Positions 1 to 5,113 of a stretch of 5,113 nt of DNA are shown piece by piece. This DNA is from an uncultured Ruminococcus sp. Lineage in GTDB: Bacteria; Bacillota; Clostridia; Oscillospirales; Acutalibacteraceae. The notes under the pieces are model-generated. The model was not told the DNA's origin and made no database searches. It saw only the letters and a program-made list of their open reading frames with translations. The position numbers and the translations under genes are program-made. Numbering within the stretch: the first letter of the stretch is position 1; each line of letters begins with the position of its first letter. The stretch is from contig CACXGJ010000139.1 in the NCBI GenBank assembly GCA_902767125.1, positions 1 through 5,113 of the forward strand, written 5' to 3'.

Positions 1-582
1 ATCTCTCTTTGTCTTATAAAACTCTTTTTCCCTTGTAAGAACTACTATATTTTTATGAGAGCCGTCTTCTATTGCACGTTCTATCGGGATAGGAGCTGAA
101 ACTCCGCCGTCAAGAAGATACATTCCTTTGAATTTCACAGGCTTTGATACCAAAGGAAGTGATGATGAGGCTTTCACGGCTGTAAAATCGTCCTGCATAT
201 CATTTTTATCAAAAAAGACAGATTTGCCGGTCATACAGTCGGTAGTTCCTGCAATTATATTCATACTGCTCCTGAAAAACTCCTCATAATCAAACGGGAG
301 CAATTCATTTGAAAGTTCCCCGAAAATAAAGTCAAAATCAAATACATTCCCCTTTTTCACAAGTGATGAAAAGCTCATATAACGCTTGTCGGAAGCGTAT
401 TTTGTGTATATCTCGTAATTTCTTTTATTCTGCTTTGATATGTACGAAAGGGCATTGCACGCACCTGCTGACACAGCATATATATTCGGCAAAAATATAT
501 TATTTTCAGCCAAAACATCAAGTACTCCGGCAGTATACGCCCCTCTCATACCTCCGCCTTCAAGTATAAGACCTATTGACAT
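1..582 (-). CDS. Patatin-like phospholipase (YjjU/RssA-type), C-terminus cut by window edge
   Basis: The first 194 codons of a patatin-family serine hydrolase are present; the reading frame is open to base 1, so the C-terminus lies outside. Visible motifs are the glycine-rich oxyanion loop EGGGMRGAYTAG (residues 8-19), the nucleophile elbow AVSAGA with Ser38 (36-41), and the Asp of the dyad in LLDGG (Asp158). Order and spacing fit the patatin fold, whose Ser-Asp dyad hydrolyses acyl esters of lipids. The usual G-x-S-x-G elbow has Ala36 at its first position. No signal peptide or membrane segment is seen, so a cytoplasmic or membrane-peripheral enzyme is likely. The start ATG is preceded by GGAG 11 nt upstream, and the oxyanion loop begins eight residues later, which is normal. 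Relatives are commonly near 280-350 residues, so roughly a third is missing. The true substrate is unknown. It follows mrnC by 88 nt and may be read from the same transcript. Confidence 0.88.
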   Translation of the reverse strand, partial: MSIGLILEGGGMRGAYTAGVLDVLAENNIFLPNIYAVSAGACNALSYISKQNKRNYEIYTKYASDKRYMSFSSLVKKGNVFDFDFIFGELSNELLPFDYEEFFRSSMNIIAGTTDCMTGKSVFFDKNDMQDDFTAVKASSSLPLVSKPVKFKGMYLLDGGVSAPIPIERAIEDGSHKNIVVLTREKEFYKTKRD

Positions 583-593
583 AAAAATTTCAG

Positions 594-597
594 CTCC
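594..597 (-). promoter_or_regulatory. Shine-Dalgarno GGAG for the patatin-like gene
   Basis: GGAG on the minus strand lies 11 nt before the ATG at 582, at the long end of normal spacing. It supports that ATG as the start, since no other in-frame ATG precedes the oxyanion-loop motif. Confidence 0.55.
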
Positions 598-670
598 GAT
601 AAATTTTTTTATACCCTAATATGATACACCATTATTTATAAAAAATCATTAACAAACTTTTAATAAAAAT

Positions 671-1042
671 TCATTTATAAATTAATTCTCTTATTCTATC
701 AGTTTTATCACAAAGATATAAATATCCCAAAAGTGCCTCAAACCCCGTTGCATAGTGATATTCCTGTGTACGCTTGTGGGCGTGGGCGGTATGGGCATTC
801 CGTCCACGGCGGAATATATCCGCTTCCTCCTCTGTCAGAAAAGGCTCTATTTTTTTGAACAGTTCCGCCTGTGCCTCACATCGCACACGCTCTACCTTCA
901 GTTGATTAAGCTCCTTGACAGGACGGTTTGCCTGACACACGATTTCCTCACGAACAAACAGGTCATACACACAGTCGCCTATAAATGCCAATGTCAGCGG
1001 ACTCAACTGCTTCGGATCACAATCATAATTCGTCAAACGCAT
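671..1042 (-). CDS. mrnC: Mini-ribonuclease 3 (Mini-III)
   Basis: A complete 123-residue protein made of an RNase III catalytic domain without a double-stranded-RNA-binding domain, which is the definition of Mini-III. It shows the signature LAFIGDCVYDLFVRE (18-32, metal-binding Asp23), the conserved FRRGRNA (77-83), and the C-terminal helix ATGFEALLGYLYL (98-110) with metal-binding Glu102. In Bacillus subtilis the enzyme removes the ends of 23S rRNA from its precursor within the 50S particle, stimulated by protein L3. The B. subtilis protein is about 143 residues; this one lacks the variable C-terminal tail. It starts 6 nt after the obg stop, and its GGAG Shine-Dalgarno overlaps the end of obg, so translation is probably coupled. 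In Bacilli and many Clostridia mrnC sits beside cysS, so the position after obg is less usual. Identity is secure; activity is inferred from the family. Confidence 0.95.
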   Translation of the reverse strand: MRLTNYDCDPKQLSPLTLAFIGDCVYDLFVREEIVCQANRPVKELNQLKVERVRCEAQAELFKKIEPFLTEEEADIFRRGRNAHTAHAHKRTQEYHYATGFEALLGYLYLCDKTDRIRELIYK

Positions 1043-1048
1043 AGCATT

Positions 1049-2320
1049 TTACTCCACAAACTCAAATTCGACATCATACATACTCACAGTGTCACCCTCA
1101 TTTACGCCTGCTTCCTTGAGGGCATCTATGACACCGGAACTTATCAGAACTCTTTGGAAATACTGCAAGGATTCGGAATCATCAAAATTTACTCCACGCA
1201 GTACCCTCAAAAGCCATTCTCCCTCGACAAAGTATACATCATCATTTTTAGTTATCCTGACAGCCTGTTTTCCGATCTCGTCCTCGGATATGACAGGGGC
1301 TGCTTCAGGCTCATATCTTACAACAGGCGGCAGCTTCGAGAGCTGTTCCTGAATTTCCTTCAGCAAAGGCTCGACCTCATATGAAATAGCTGCCATTATC
1401 GGGAAAAATTTATACCCCTTTGCTTCAACATATTTTCTGAAATCCTCGACTGTCTCATCATCTGTGAGATCACACTTATTTCCTGCAACTATCATAGGTC
1501 TTTTTGCAAGTTCGGAATTGAATTTTGCAAGCTCACTGTTGATGGTTTCAAAATCCTGTTTCGGATCACGTCCTTCGCTGCCCGACACATCTACCATGTG
1601 TACAAGGAGTCTGCATCTTTCAACATGACGCAAAAATTGATGTCCGAGTCCGAGTCCTTCATTAGCCCCCTCGATAAGTCCCGGGATATCTGCCATTACA
1701 AATGAGCTTTCAGGACCCATGCGTACTACTCCGAGTACGGGAGTTATAGTGGTAAAATGATAGTTTCCGATAACAGGCTTTGCCTCACTCACAACTGATA
1801 TGAAAGTGGATTTCCCGACATTAGGGAATCCCACTATCCCTACATCTGCCAACAGCTTCAATTCAAGCTGTACTTCAAAGCTCTCACCGGGCATTCCCGG
1901 CTTTGCAAAGCGTGGAGTCTGTCGTGTAGGCGTTGCAAAATGTGTATTTCCCCAGCCGCCCTTGCCGCCCTTTGCGACAATGACAGGTTCACTGTCGGAT
2001 ATATCAGCCAATATCCTGCCCGTATCAGCCTCCTTTACGACAGTTCCCAACGGCACTTTTATGATAAGATCGGGAGCTTTTTTACCGTTGCATCTGCCGC
2101 CCTTGCCGTTTTCGCCCTTTTGGGCAGTATATTTCCTCTTATAACGGAAATCCGCCAAGGTCGATAAATTGGTATCAGCCAAAAAGACTATATTTCCTCC
2201 ACGACCTCCGTCACCTCCGTCGGGACCGCCCGAAGCAACATATTTTTCTCTGTGAAAGGCTACTGCACCGTCACCGCCGTCACCTGCTTTTATAAATATC
2301 TTCGCTATATCAACAAACAT
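1049..2320 (-). CDS. obg: GTPase Obg/CgtA, 50S ribosome assembly factor
   Basis: A complete 423-residue Obg protein with all three domains. Residues 1 to about 158 form the glycine-rich Obg fold, with GDGGDG, GGPDGGDGGRGG and KGGKGGWGN stretches. The GTPase domain follows: P-loop GFPNVGKS (164-171), switch I FTTITPVLGVV (189-199), G3 DIPG (211-214) and G4 NKCD (281-284). Residues about 344-423 form the C-terminal OCT domain typical of Gram-positive Obg. The family binds the 50S subunit late in assembly and links it to GTP/ppGpp status; it is usually essential. The G5 loop reads FPIMAAIS where relatives have an SA pair (FPISA in B. subtilis), so the customary Ser is Met308. The start ATG has a strong AAGGAG 10 nt upstream and gives the canonical MFVD N-terminus. 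The gene begins 18 nt after the glycosyltransferase stop and ends 6 nt before mrnC, so it is embedded in one transcription unit. Confidence 0.98.
   Translation of the reverse strand: MFVDIAKIFIKAGDGGDGAVAFHREKYVASGGPDGGDGGRGGNIVFLADTNLSTLADFRYKRKYTAQKGENGKGGRCNGKKAPDLIIKVPLGTVVKEADTGRILADISDSEPVIVAKGGKGGWGNTHFATPTRQTPRFAKPGMPGESFEVQLELKLLADVGIVGFPNVGKSTFISVVSEAKPVIGNYHFTTITPVLGVVRMGPESSFVMADIPGLIEGANEGLGLGHQFLRHVERCRLLVHMVDVSGSEGRDPKQDFETINSELAKFNSELAKRPMIVAGNKCDLTDDETVEDFRKYVEAKGYKFFPIMAAISYEVEPLLKEIQEQLSKLPPVVRYEPEAAPVISEDEIGKQAVRITKNDDVYFVEGEWLLRVLRGVNFDDSESLQYFQRVLISSGVIDALKEAGVNEGDTVSMYDVEFEFVE
1052..1055 (-). promoter_or_regulatory. Shine-Dalgarno GGAG for mrnC, inside the end of obg
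   Basis: GGAG lies 9 nt before the mrnC ATG. It is formed by the last codons of obg and adjoins the obg TAA. Ribosomes finishing obg would sit on it, which favours coupled translation of the two genes. Confidence 0.7.
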
Positions 2321-2330
2321 AATTCAGACT

Positions 2331-2336
2331 CTCCTT
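2331..2336 (-). promoter_or_regulatory. Shine-Dalgarno AAGGAG for obg
   Basis: AAGGAG occupies the 18-nt gap between the glycosyltransferase stop and obg, 10 nt before the obg ATG. It is one of the two strongest ribosome-binding sites in the window (with that of rpmA), so obg can initiate independently of the upstream gene. Confidence 0.8.
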
Positions 2337-2338
2337 TT

Positions 2339-4165
2339 CTATGCCAATCTATATACGCTGTATTTACGGGTAAATATGGAATATTCTCCGATATATCCAA
2401 ACCTCTTTGTTATAGACAGTTCCTTATAAAAATCAATGGATAGTGCTTTATATTCCTCCTCCGAAACAGCATATGTTTCCAAAATATCATTTTGCCTGTC
2501 GTACCTGTCGAGTAAATATGAACTATCATCATCAATACGTATAATATTCGGTTCCTGTATAAACAAATATACAGGCTTATCAGTATATATGCTTTCAAGC
2601 GTTTCTCTGCATTCCTGCTGACCTCCCGTATATGTCACGAAAATATTGTCTGCATCATACATGACTGCAGGAAGATAATTTATCATCCACATCTCATTAT
2701 ACTCCGCAGCAGTAAAAATACACTCCGCATTATTCGTCATGGCTATTATATCCTTAACATTCGTATCACTCGGAAAGGTATACTGCAATGCCCATGAATT
2801 GAATCTTGCTATTACTGCAAGCAGGAGTATGAATGTAGTGATATACTTTTTGTATCTGCTCCACGAAAACAAAAAATATATCAGACAGGATATGAACAAT
2901 GCCGTTACAGGATAAATTATAAACAAATATCTGTTTATATACAGCATTGATGAAAATCTTATGCTGTACGATGTCACTGAAATTATGACCAGAATGATTG
3001 CAAGTATAATCCATGAAATAAAATTTATATTTTTTACCCTTTTTATCGTTTTTGTAAAGATGTCTCGGATTTTCAACGCTTTCAGATCGGACGGAATTTT
3101 TTTCAGCCTCGCCAACAGCTTTATAACAAATTTTTTGTCTCTGAAAAGATACAATACAGGTATCGAAAACAATATCAGAGTTATTATTATCGAGCTGAAG
3201 GTGGGTATCCAAAATATCAGGTCTGATCTTGATACAGGGAATATAGGATCTGTAAGATATCTGACACACAGAATAATCTGCTGAAAAAAATCCGTCTTGT
3301 CATGCTGTGTTTCGGAGAGCATATTCGGCAGATATGACGGATATATGAGCATAGTCAGTATCACAGCGAAAAGCATTGAAAAACCGTATGCCAAAAGCTT
3401 TTTAATATCCTTTTTGAATATATACCTTACACAGAAGCACACAGCAGTTACAAATGCCATAAACAAAAACAGATACTGTGTCAAAGCACCCGACACGGTA
3501 ACGATACCTATAGCAATGAGCTGTCTGCGGAACGGCTTTTGGCTCATGATCAGCCTTGAATGAAGATATAAAAATATCACTGTCCACATTGCAAGCATAC
3601 AGTACATTCTTATAAATATGGTCAGGTCTATTGCAGCAGTCGAAAATCCCCAGAAAATACACACTATTATTGCAAGATACTTCGATTTAAGAATATTCCT
3701 CGAAAGTTTATATAAAAATATCTGTGTGACTATAAAGCATACAAAGTTCACTCCAAAGCCGAATATATATGAGAATGTATTCGGAAAGAATGATGACAGT
3801 GTATGTATAACAGAATAATACAGCGGAGGATGTCTGTCCTTTGACTGATTGTACCAGACGGAATCATATCTGAACTGCTCACCGTTTTGGACAGTAACAT
3901 ATTTTCTTATGACCTCACCCGATATCCAGTGACCGATATTTTCCTGATGACCGTCACCTACTCTGTCCCTTACGCTGTCTGTGTCGAGATACGGTTCATA
4001 GAAGCTGTTTGCAAGACCGTAGCTGAAAATTTCATCGGAATGAAAAGCAGTCTTCCTGTTCACTATTATATTGGTAATATTCAAGAGCTGTAAAATTATG
4101 ACCGATGCAAGAGATATACAAACAAAATATTTTCCGTTGATGATCTTCAAAATTTTTTCCTTCAT
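2339..4165 (-). CDS. Polytopic membrane glycosyltransferase, GT-C fold (family 39/PMT_2-like)
   Basis: A 608-residue integral membrane protein with about eleven hydrophobic segments (near 13-35, 131-153, 161-181, 183-202, 213-233, 234-249, 257-275, 316-340, 381-402, 410-432 and 439-459), then a soluble tail of about 148 residues. GT-C hallmarks are visible. The large first outer loop carries Asp44-Glu45 in HSDEIFSYG, matching the metal/catalytic acidic pair of the PMT/ArnT group. RHPPLYY (111-117) matches the HPP motif that ends that loop. IRMYCML (185-191) and NRYLFIIYP (411-419) match conserved Arg-Tyr positions of family 39-like proteins. Such enzymes move a sugar from a polyprenyl-phosphate donor to a lipid, polymer or protein on the outer membrane face. 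Donor and acceptor cannot be told here. The ATG has only a weak GGGG 8 nt upstream and lies 20 nt after a terminator U-run. The gene is AT-rich with many ATA codons, partly explained by its membrane composition. Its place between rpmA and obg is unusual. Confidence 0.85.
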   Translation of the reverse strand: MKEKILKIINGKYFVCISLASVIILQLLNITNIIVNRKTAFHSDEIFSYGLANSFYEPYLDTDSVRDRVGDGHQENIGHWISGEVIRKYVTVQNGEQFRYDSVWYNQSKDRHPPLYYSVIHTLSSFFPNTFSYIFGFGVNFVCFIVTQIFLYKLSRNILKSKYLAIIVCIFWGFSTAAIDLTIFIRMYCMLAMWTVIFLYLHSRLIMSQKPFRRQLIAIGIVTVSGALTQYLFLFMAFVTAVCFCVRYIFKKDIKKLLAYGFSMLFAVILTMLIYPSYLPNMLSETQHDKTDFFQQIILCVRYLTDPIFPVSRSDLIFWIPTFSSIIITLILFSIPVLYLFRDKKFVIKLLARLKKIPSDLKALKIRDIFTKTIKRVKNINFISWIILAIILVIISVTSYSIRFSSMLYINRYLFIIYPVTALFISCLIYFLFSWSRYKKYITTFILLLAVIARFNSWALQYTFPSDTNVKDIIAMTNNAECIFTAAEYNEMWMINYLPAVMYDADNIFVTYTGGQQECRETLESIYTDKPVYLFIQEPNIIRIDDDSSYLLDRYDRQNDILETYAVSEEEYKALSIDFYKELSITKRFGYIGEYSIFTRKYSVYRLA

Positions 4166-4173
4166 GCAGCAAA

Positions 4174-4177
4174 CCCC
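4174..4177 (-). promoter_or_regulatory. Weak Shine-Dalgarno (GGGG) for the glycosyltransferase
   Basis: GGGG in ATATGGGGTTTGC lies 8 nt before the ATG at 4165 and is the only purine-rich candidate between the terminator U-run and the start. It is a poor match to AGGAGG compared with those of rpmA and obg, which suggests modest translation. Confidence 0.4.
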
Positions 4178-4185
4178 ATATCAAT

Positions 4186-4218
4186 AAAAAAGGACTTCGA
4201 CCTTACGCCGAAGCCCCT
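4186..4218 (-). terminator. Intrinsic terminator after rpmA
   Basis: On the minus strand GGGCTTCG (4216-4209) pairs with CGAAGTCC (4199-4192) in an 8-bp stem with one G-U wobble. It can extend outward by a G-U and an A-U pair and inward by G-U and C-G pairs, leaving a small GTAAG loop. Six T (4191-4186) follow immediately. It starts 10 nt after the rpmA stop and is followed 20 nt later by the glycosyltransferase ATG. On the plus strand the hairpin is not followed by a T-run, so it should act in the minus direction only. It may be leaky, because obg lies downstream on the same strand. Confidence 0.88.
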
Positions 4219-4228
4219 GAAATCAAAA

Positions 4229-4510
4229 TTAATCAGCAGCATATACAGAAACCTGCTTACGGTCACGACCGACTCTTTCAAACTTGACCTTACCGTCAAT
4301 GAGAGCGAAAAGTGAATCATCAGAGCCACGACCTACATTGTTTCCCGCATGGATATGAGTACCACGCTGTTTTACAAGAATGTTTCCTGCAAGTACAAAC
4401 TGACCGTCGGCACGCTTTGTACCAAGACGCTTCGATTCGGAATCACGACCGTTCTTTGTAGAACCACCGCCCTTTTTATGAGCGAACAACTGAACATTTA
4501 TTCTCAACAT
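4229..4510 (-). CDS. rpmA: 50S ribosomal protein L27 (bL27) with cleavable N-terminal leader
   Basis: A complete 93-residue L27. The N-terminus MLRINVQLF-AHKKGGGS has the Firmicute-type extension that Prp protease removes; cleavage is predicted after Phe9, leaving a mature protein starting AHKKGG. The body has the diagnostic STKNGRDSESKRLG (16-29), followed by a QFVLAGNILVKQRGT block and the HAGNNVGRGSDDSLFAL segment. The mature N-terminal arm reaches towards the peptidyl-transferase centre, so leader removal is needed for a working ribosome in Staphylococcus aureus. The start is fixed by the leader motif and by GGAGGTG 9 nt upstream, which lies in the last codons of prp. A terminator follows 10 nt after the stop, making rpmA the last gene of the main ribosomal-protein transcript. 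Confidence 0.98.
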   Translation of the reverse strand: MLRINVQLFAHKKGGGSTKNGRDSESKRLGTKRADGQFVLAGNILVKQRGTHIHAGNNVGRGSDDSLFALIDGKVKFERVGRDRKQVSVYAAD

Positions 4511-4516
4511 CGTATA

Positions 4517-4834
4517 TTACACCTCCGTATAAATAACTTGAAGATATTCGGGGTATTGCTCCTTCGTATTCAGAAGATGAAGCTCGAAGCCCGAAAGAAT
4601 ATCCCTGCACCTGTCGGTATACCCGTCAGCGACACGAACATACATATCGCCCTCATCAGCAGCAGCTTCAGCCCTTGCACATATAACATCCGTTATTGTA
4701 TTGGCTGTCATATAAGCCGCCGATGAAATGAATGCACACAGTACATCCTTTCCGTATTCGTCCATACCCGAATGACCTGTCAGATGAAATCCGACAATTT
4801 TTTTCTCCCGAACAAACAATTCTGCCCTTATCAT
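4517..4834 (-). CDS. prp: Ribosomal-processing cysteine protease Prp
   Basis: A complete 105-residue Prp (formerly the YsxB family). The protease cuts the N-terminal leader from L27. The catalytic pair is visible: His21 in TGHSG (19-23) and Cys33 in GKDVLCAFISSA (28-39), 12 residues apart as in the S. aureus enzyme (His22/Cys34). The flanking GxDVLCA and the following hydrophobic helix also match. The ATG overlaps the rplU stop as ATGA; only GAGG immediately next to the start resembles a Shine-Dalgarno, so initiation probably depends on ribosomes ending rplU. The gene lies between L21 and its substrate L27, the classic Firmicute arrangement. The L27 leader encoded next door carries the matching cleavage site, so enzyme and substrate are both intact here. 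Confidence 0.96.
   Translation of the reverse strand: MIRAELFVREKKIVGFHLTGHSGMDEYGKDVLCAFISSAAYMTANTITDVICARAEAAADEGDMYVRVADGYTDRCRDILSGFELHLLNTKEQYPEYLQVIYTEV
4520..4526 (-). promoter_or_regulatory. Shine-Dalgarno GGAGGTG for rpmA, inside the end of prp
   Basis: GGAGGTG lies 9 nt before the rpmA ATG and supplies the last two codons of prp (Glu-Val) just before its TAA. It is a near-consensus site, as expected for a highly expressed ribosomal protein, and couples rpmA translation to prp. Confidence 0.8.
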
Positions 4835-5113
4835 GCCTCGATAGACTGTATCTCTACCTTTGTATAGAACTGTCTGTGGCCCATTTTTCTTTTCTCACTT
4901 TTCTTGGGCTTGTAAGTAAATACGGTGATCTTCTTGCCCTTTGCGGTTTTGATGACCTTACCTGTCACCTTTGCATTTTCAGCATCAGAGCCTACCTTGA
5001 TACCGTCATCGGTACCCACTGCAAGTACCTTGAACTCAACCACTGCATCATTTTCAGCCTCAAGCTTTTCAACATATACAACATCACCGTTAGCGACCTT
5101 GTACTGTTTACCG
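4831..5113 (-). CDS. rplU: 50S ribosomal protein L21 (bL21), N-terminus cut by window edge
   Basis: Ninety-three codons of L21 are present, from GGKQYKV-like sequence (GKQYKVANGD at the window edge) to the stop overlapping prp. The family normally begins MYAIIETGGKQYKV, so only about eight residues are missing. The C-terminal KPKKSEKRKMGHRQFYTKVEI segment contains the conserved basic stretch and GHRQ-aromatic signature, here GHRQFYT, of L21. L21 binds 23S rRNA in the large subunit. A GTG at 5043 is an internal Val codon, not the start. The gene heads the rplU-prp-rpmA cluster; any upstream promoter or L21 leader RNA would lie beyond the window. Confidence 0.97.
   Translation of the reverse strand, partial: GKQYKVANGDVVYVEKLEAENDAVVEFKVLAVGTDDGIKVGSDAENAKVTGKVIKTAKGKKITVFTYKPKKSEKRKMGHRQFYTKVEIQSIEA

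Noticed and set aside
363..569. Plus-strand 68-codon frame near the window start
   Set aside because: It is antisense to the patatin-like gene, whose motifs are clear.
610..660. Possible sigma-A promoter for the patatin-like gene
   Set aside because: TTGTTA and TATCAT are both present on the minus strand but 23 nt apart, well beyond 16-18 nt; other pairings are no better, so no promoter is annotated.
755..1384. A 209-codon plus-strand open frame across mrnC and the end of obg
   Set aside because: It is antisense to two clearly conserved genes, has no recognisable domain, and its composition is that of a shadow frame.
1800..2144. Plus-strand open frame of 114 codons opposite obg
   Set aside because: It arises from the Gly-rich Obg codons read in reverse, giving Pro- and Ala-rich sequence; no supporting Shine-Dalgarno or homology was seen.
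2766..3269. Minus-strand 167-codon frame within the glycosyltransferase
   Set aside because: It is out of frame with the 608-residue membrane protein, which shows family motifs and continuous membrane segments over the same bases.
2339..4165. Recent horizontal transfer of the glycosyltransferase on base composition
   Set aside because: It is more AT- and ATA-rich than obg, but Ile/Phe/Tyr-rich membrane proteins are biased this way anyway; no flanking repeats or mobile-element genes are present.
4219..4260. Possible promoter for the glycosyltransferase around the rpmA end
   Set aside because: AT-rich hexamers occur, but no -35/-10 pair with acceptable spacing was found, and any transcript from here would still cross the terminator.
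4349..4726. Plus-strand 125-codon frame opposite rpmA and prp
   Set aside because: Both strands cannot plausibly code here; rpmA and prp are strongly conserved and in the expected order.

Overview
All recognisable genes lie on the minus strand, so the biology reads from high to low coordinates. The order is rplU (L21, start cut by the window edge), prp, rpmA (L27), an intrinsic terminator, a 608-residue membrane glycosyltransferase, obg, mrnC, and a patatin-like lipase cut by the other edge. The rplU-prp-rpmA-obg order, the L27 N-terminal extension with its protease Prp, the presence of Mini-RNase III and the fairly AT-rich DNA point to a Firmicute, most likely a clostridial (Ruminococcus-like) anaerobe. 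The genus is inference; the Firmicute-type L27 processing is visible in the sequence.

Region by region: 4831-5113 is L21, overlapping prp by 4 bp (ATGA). 4517-4834 is prp, whose last two codons carry the Shine-Dalgarno of rpmA. 4229-4510 is rpmA, encoding a cleavable nine-residue leader. 4186-4218 is a strong hairpin followed by six U. 2339-4165 is a GT-C type membrane glycosyltransferase that does not normally belong in this operon. 1049-2320 is obg, 671-1042 is mrnC with a 6-nt gap after obg, 583-670 is an AT-rich spacer, and 1-582 is the first 194 codons of a patatin-like protein. No stretch over 300 bases lacks a gene.

Functionally the window is mostly a ribosome-building cluster: two large-subunit proteins, the protease that matures one of them, a GTPase for 50S assembly, and the RNase that trims 23S rRNA ends. 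The glycosyltransferase is the outlier. It sits just after a terminator and 18 nt before obg, so obg and mrnC appear to be expressed through it, by terminator readthrough or from a promoter not identified here. I see no CRISPR array, insertion sequence, tRNA or rRNA, and no clearly new system. The points most worth following are the glycosyltransferase/terminator insertion, the obg-mrnC pairing, and atypical motif residues in Obg and in the patatin-like protein.
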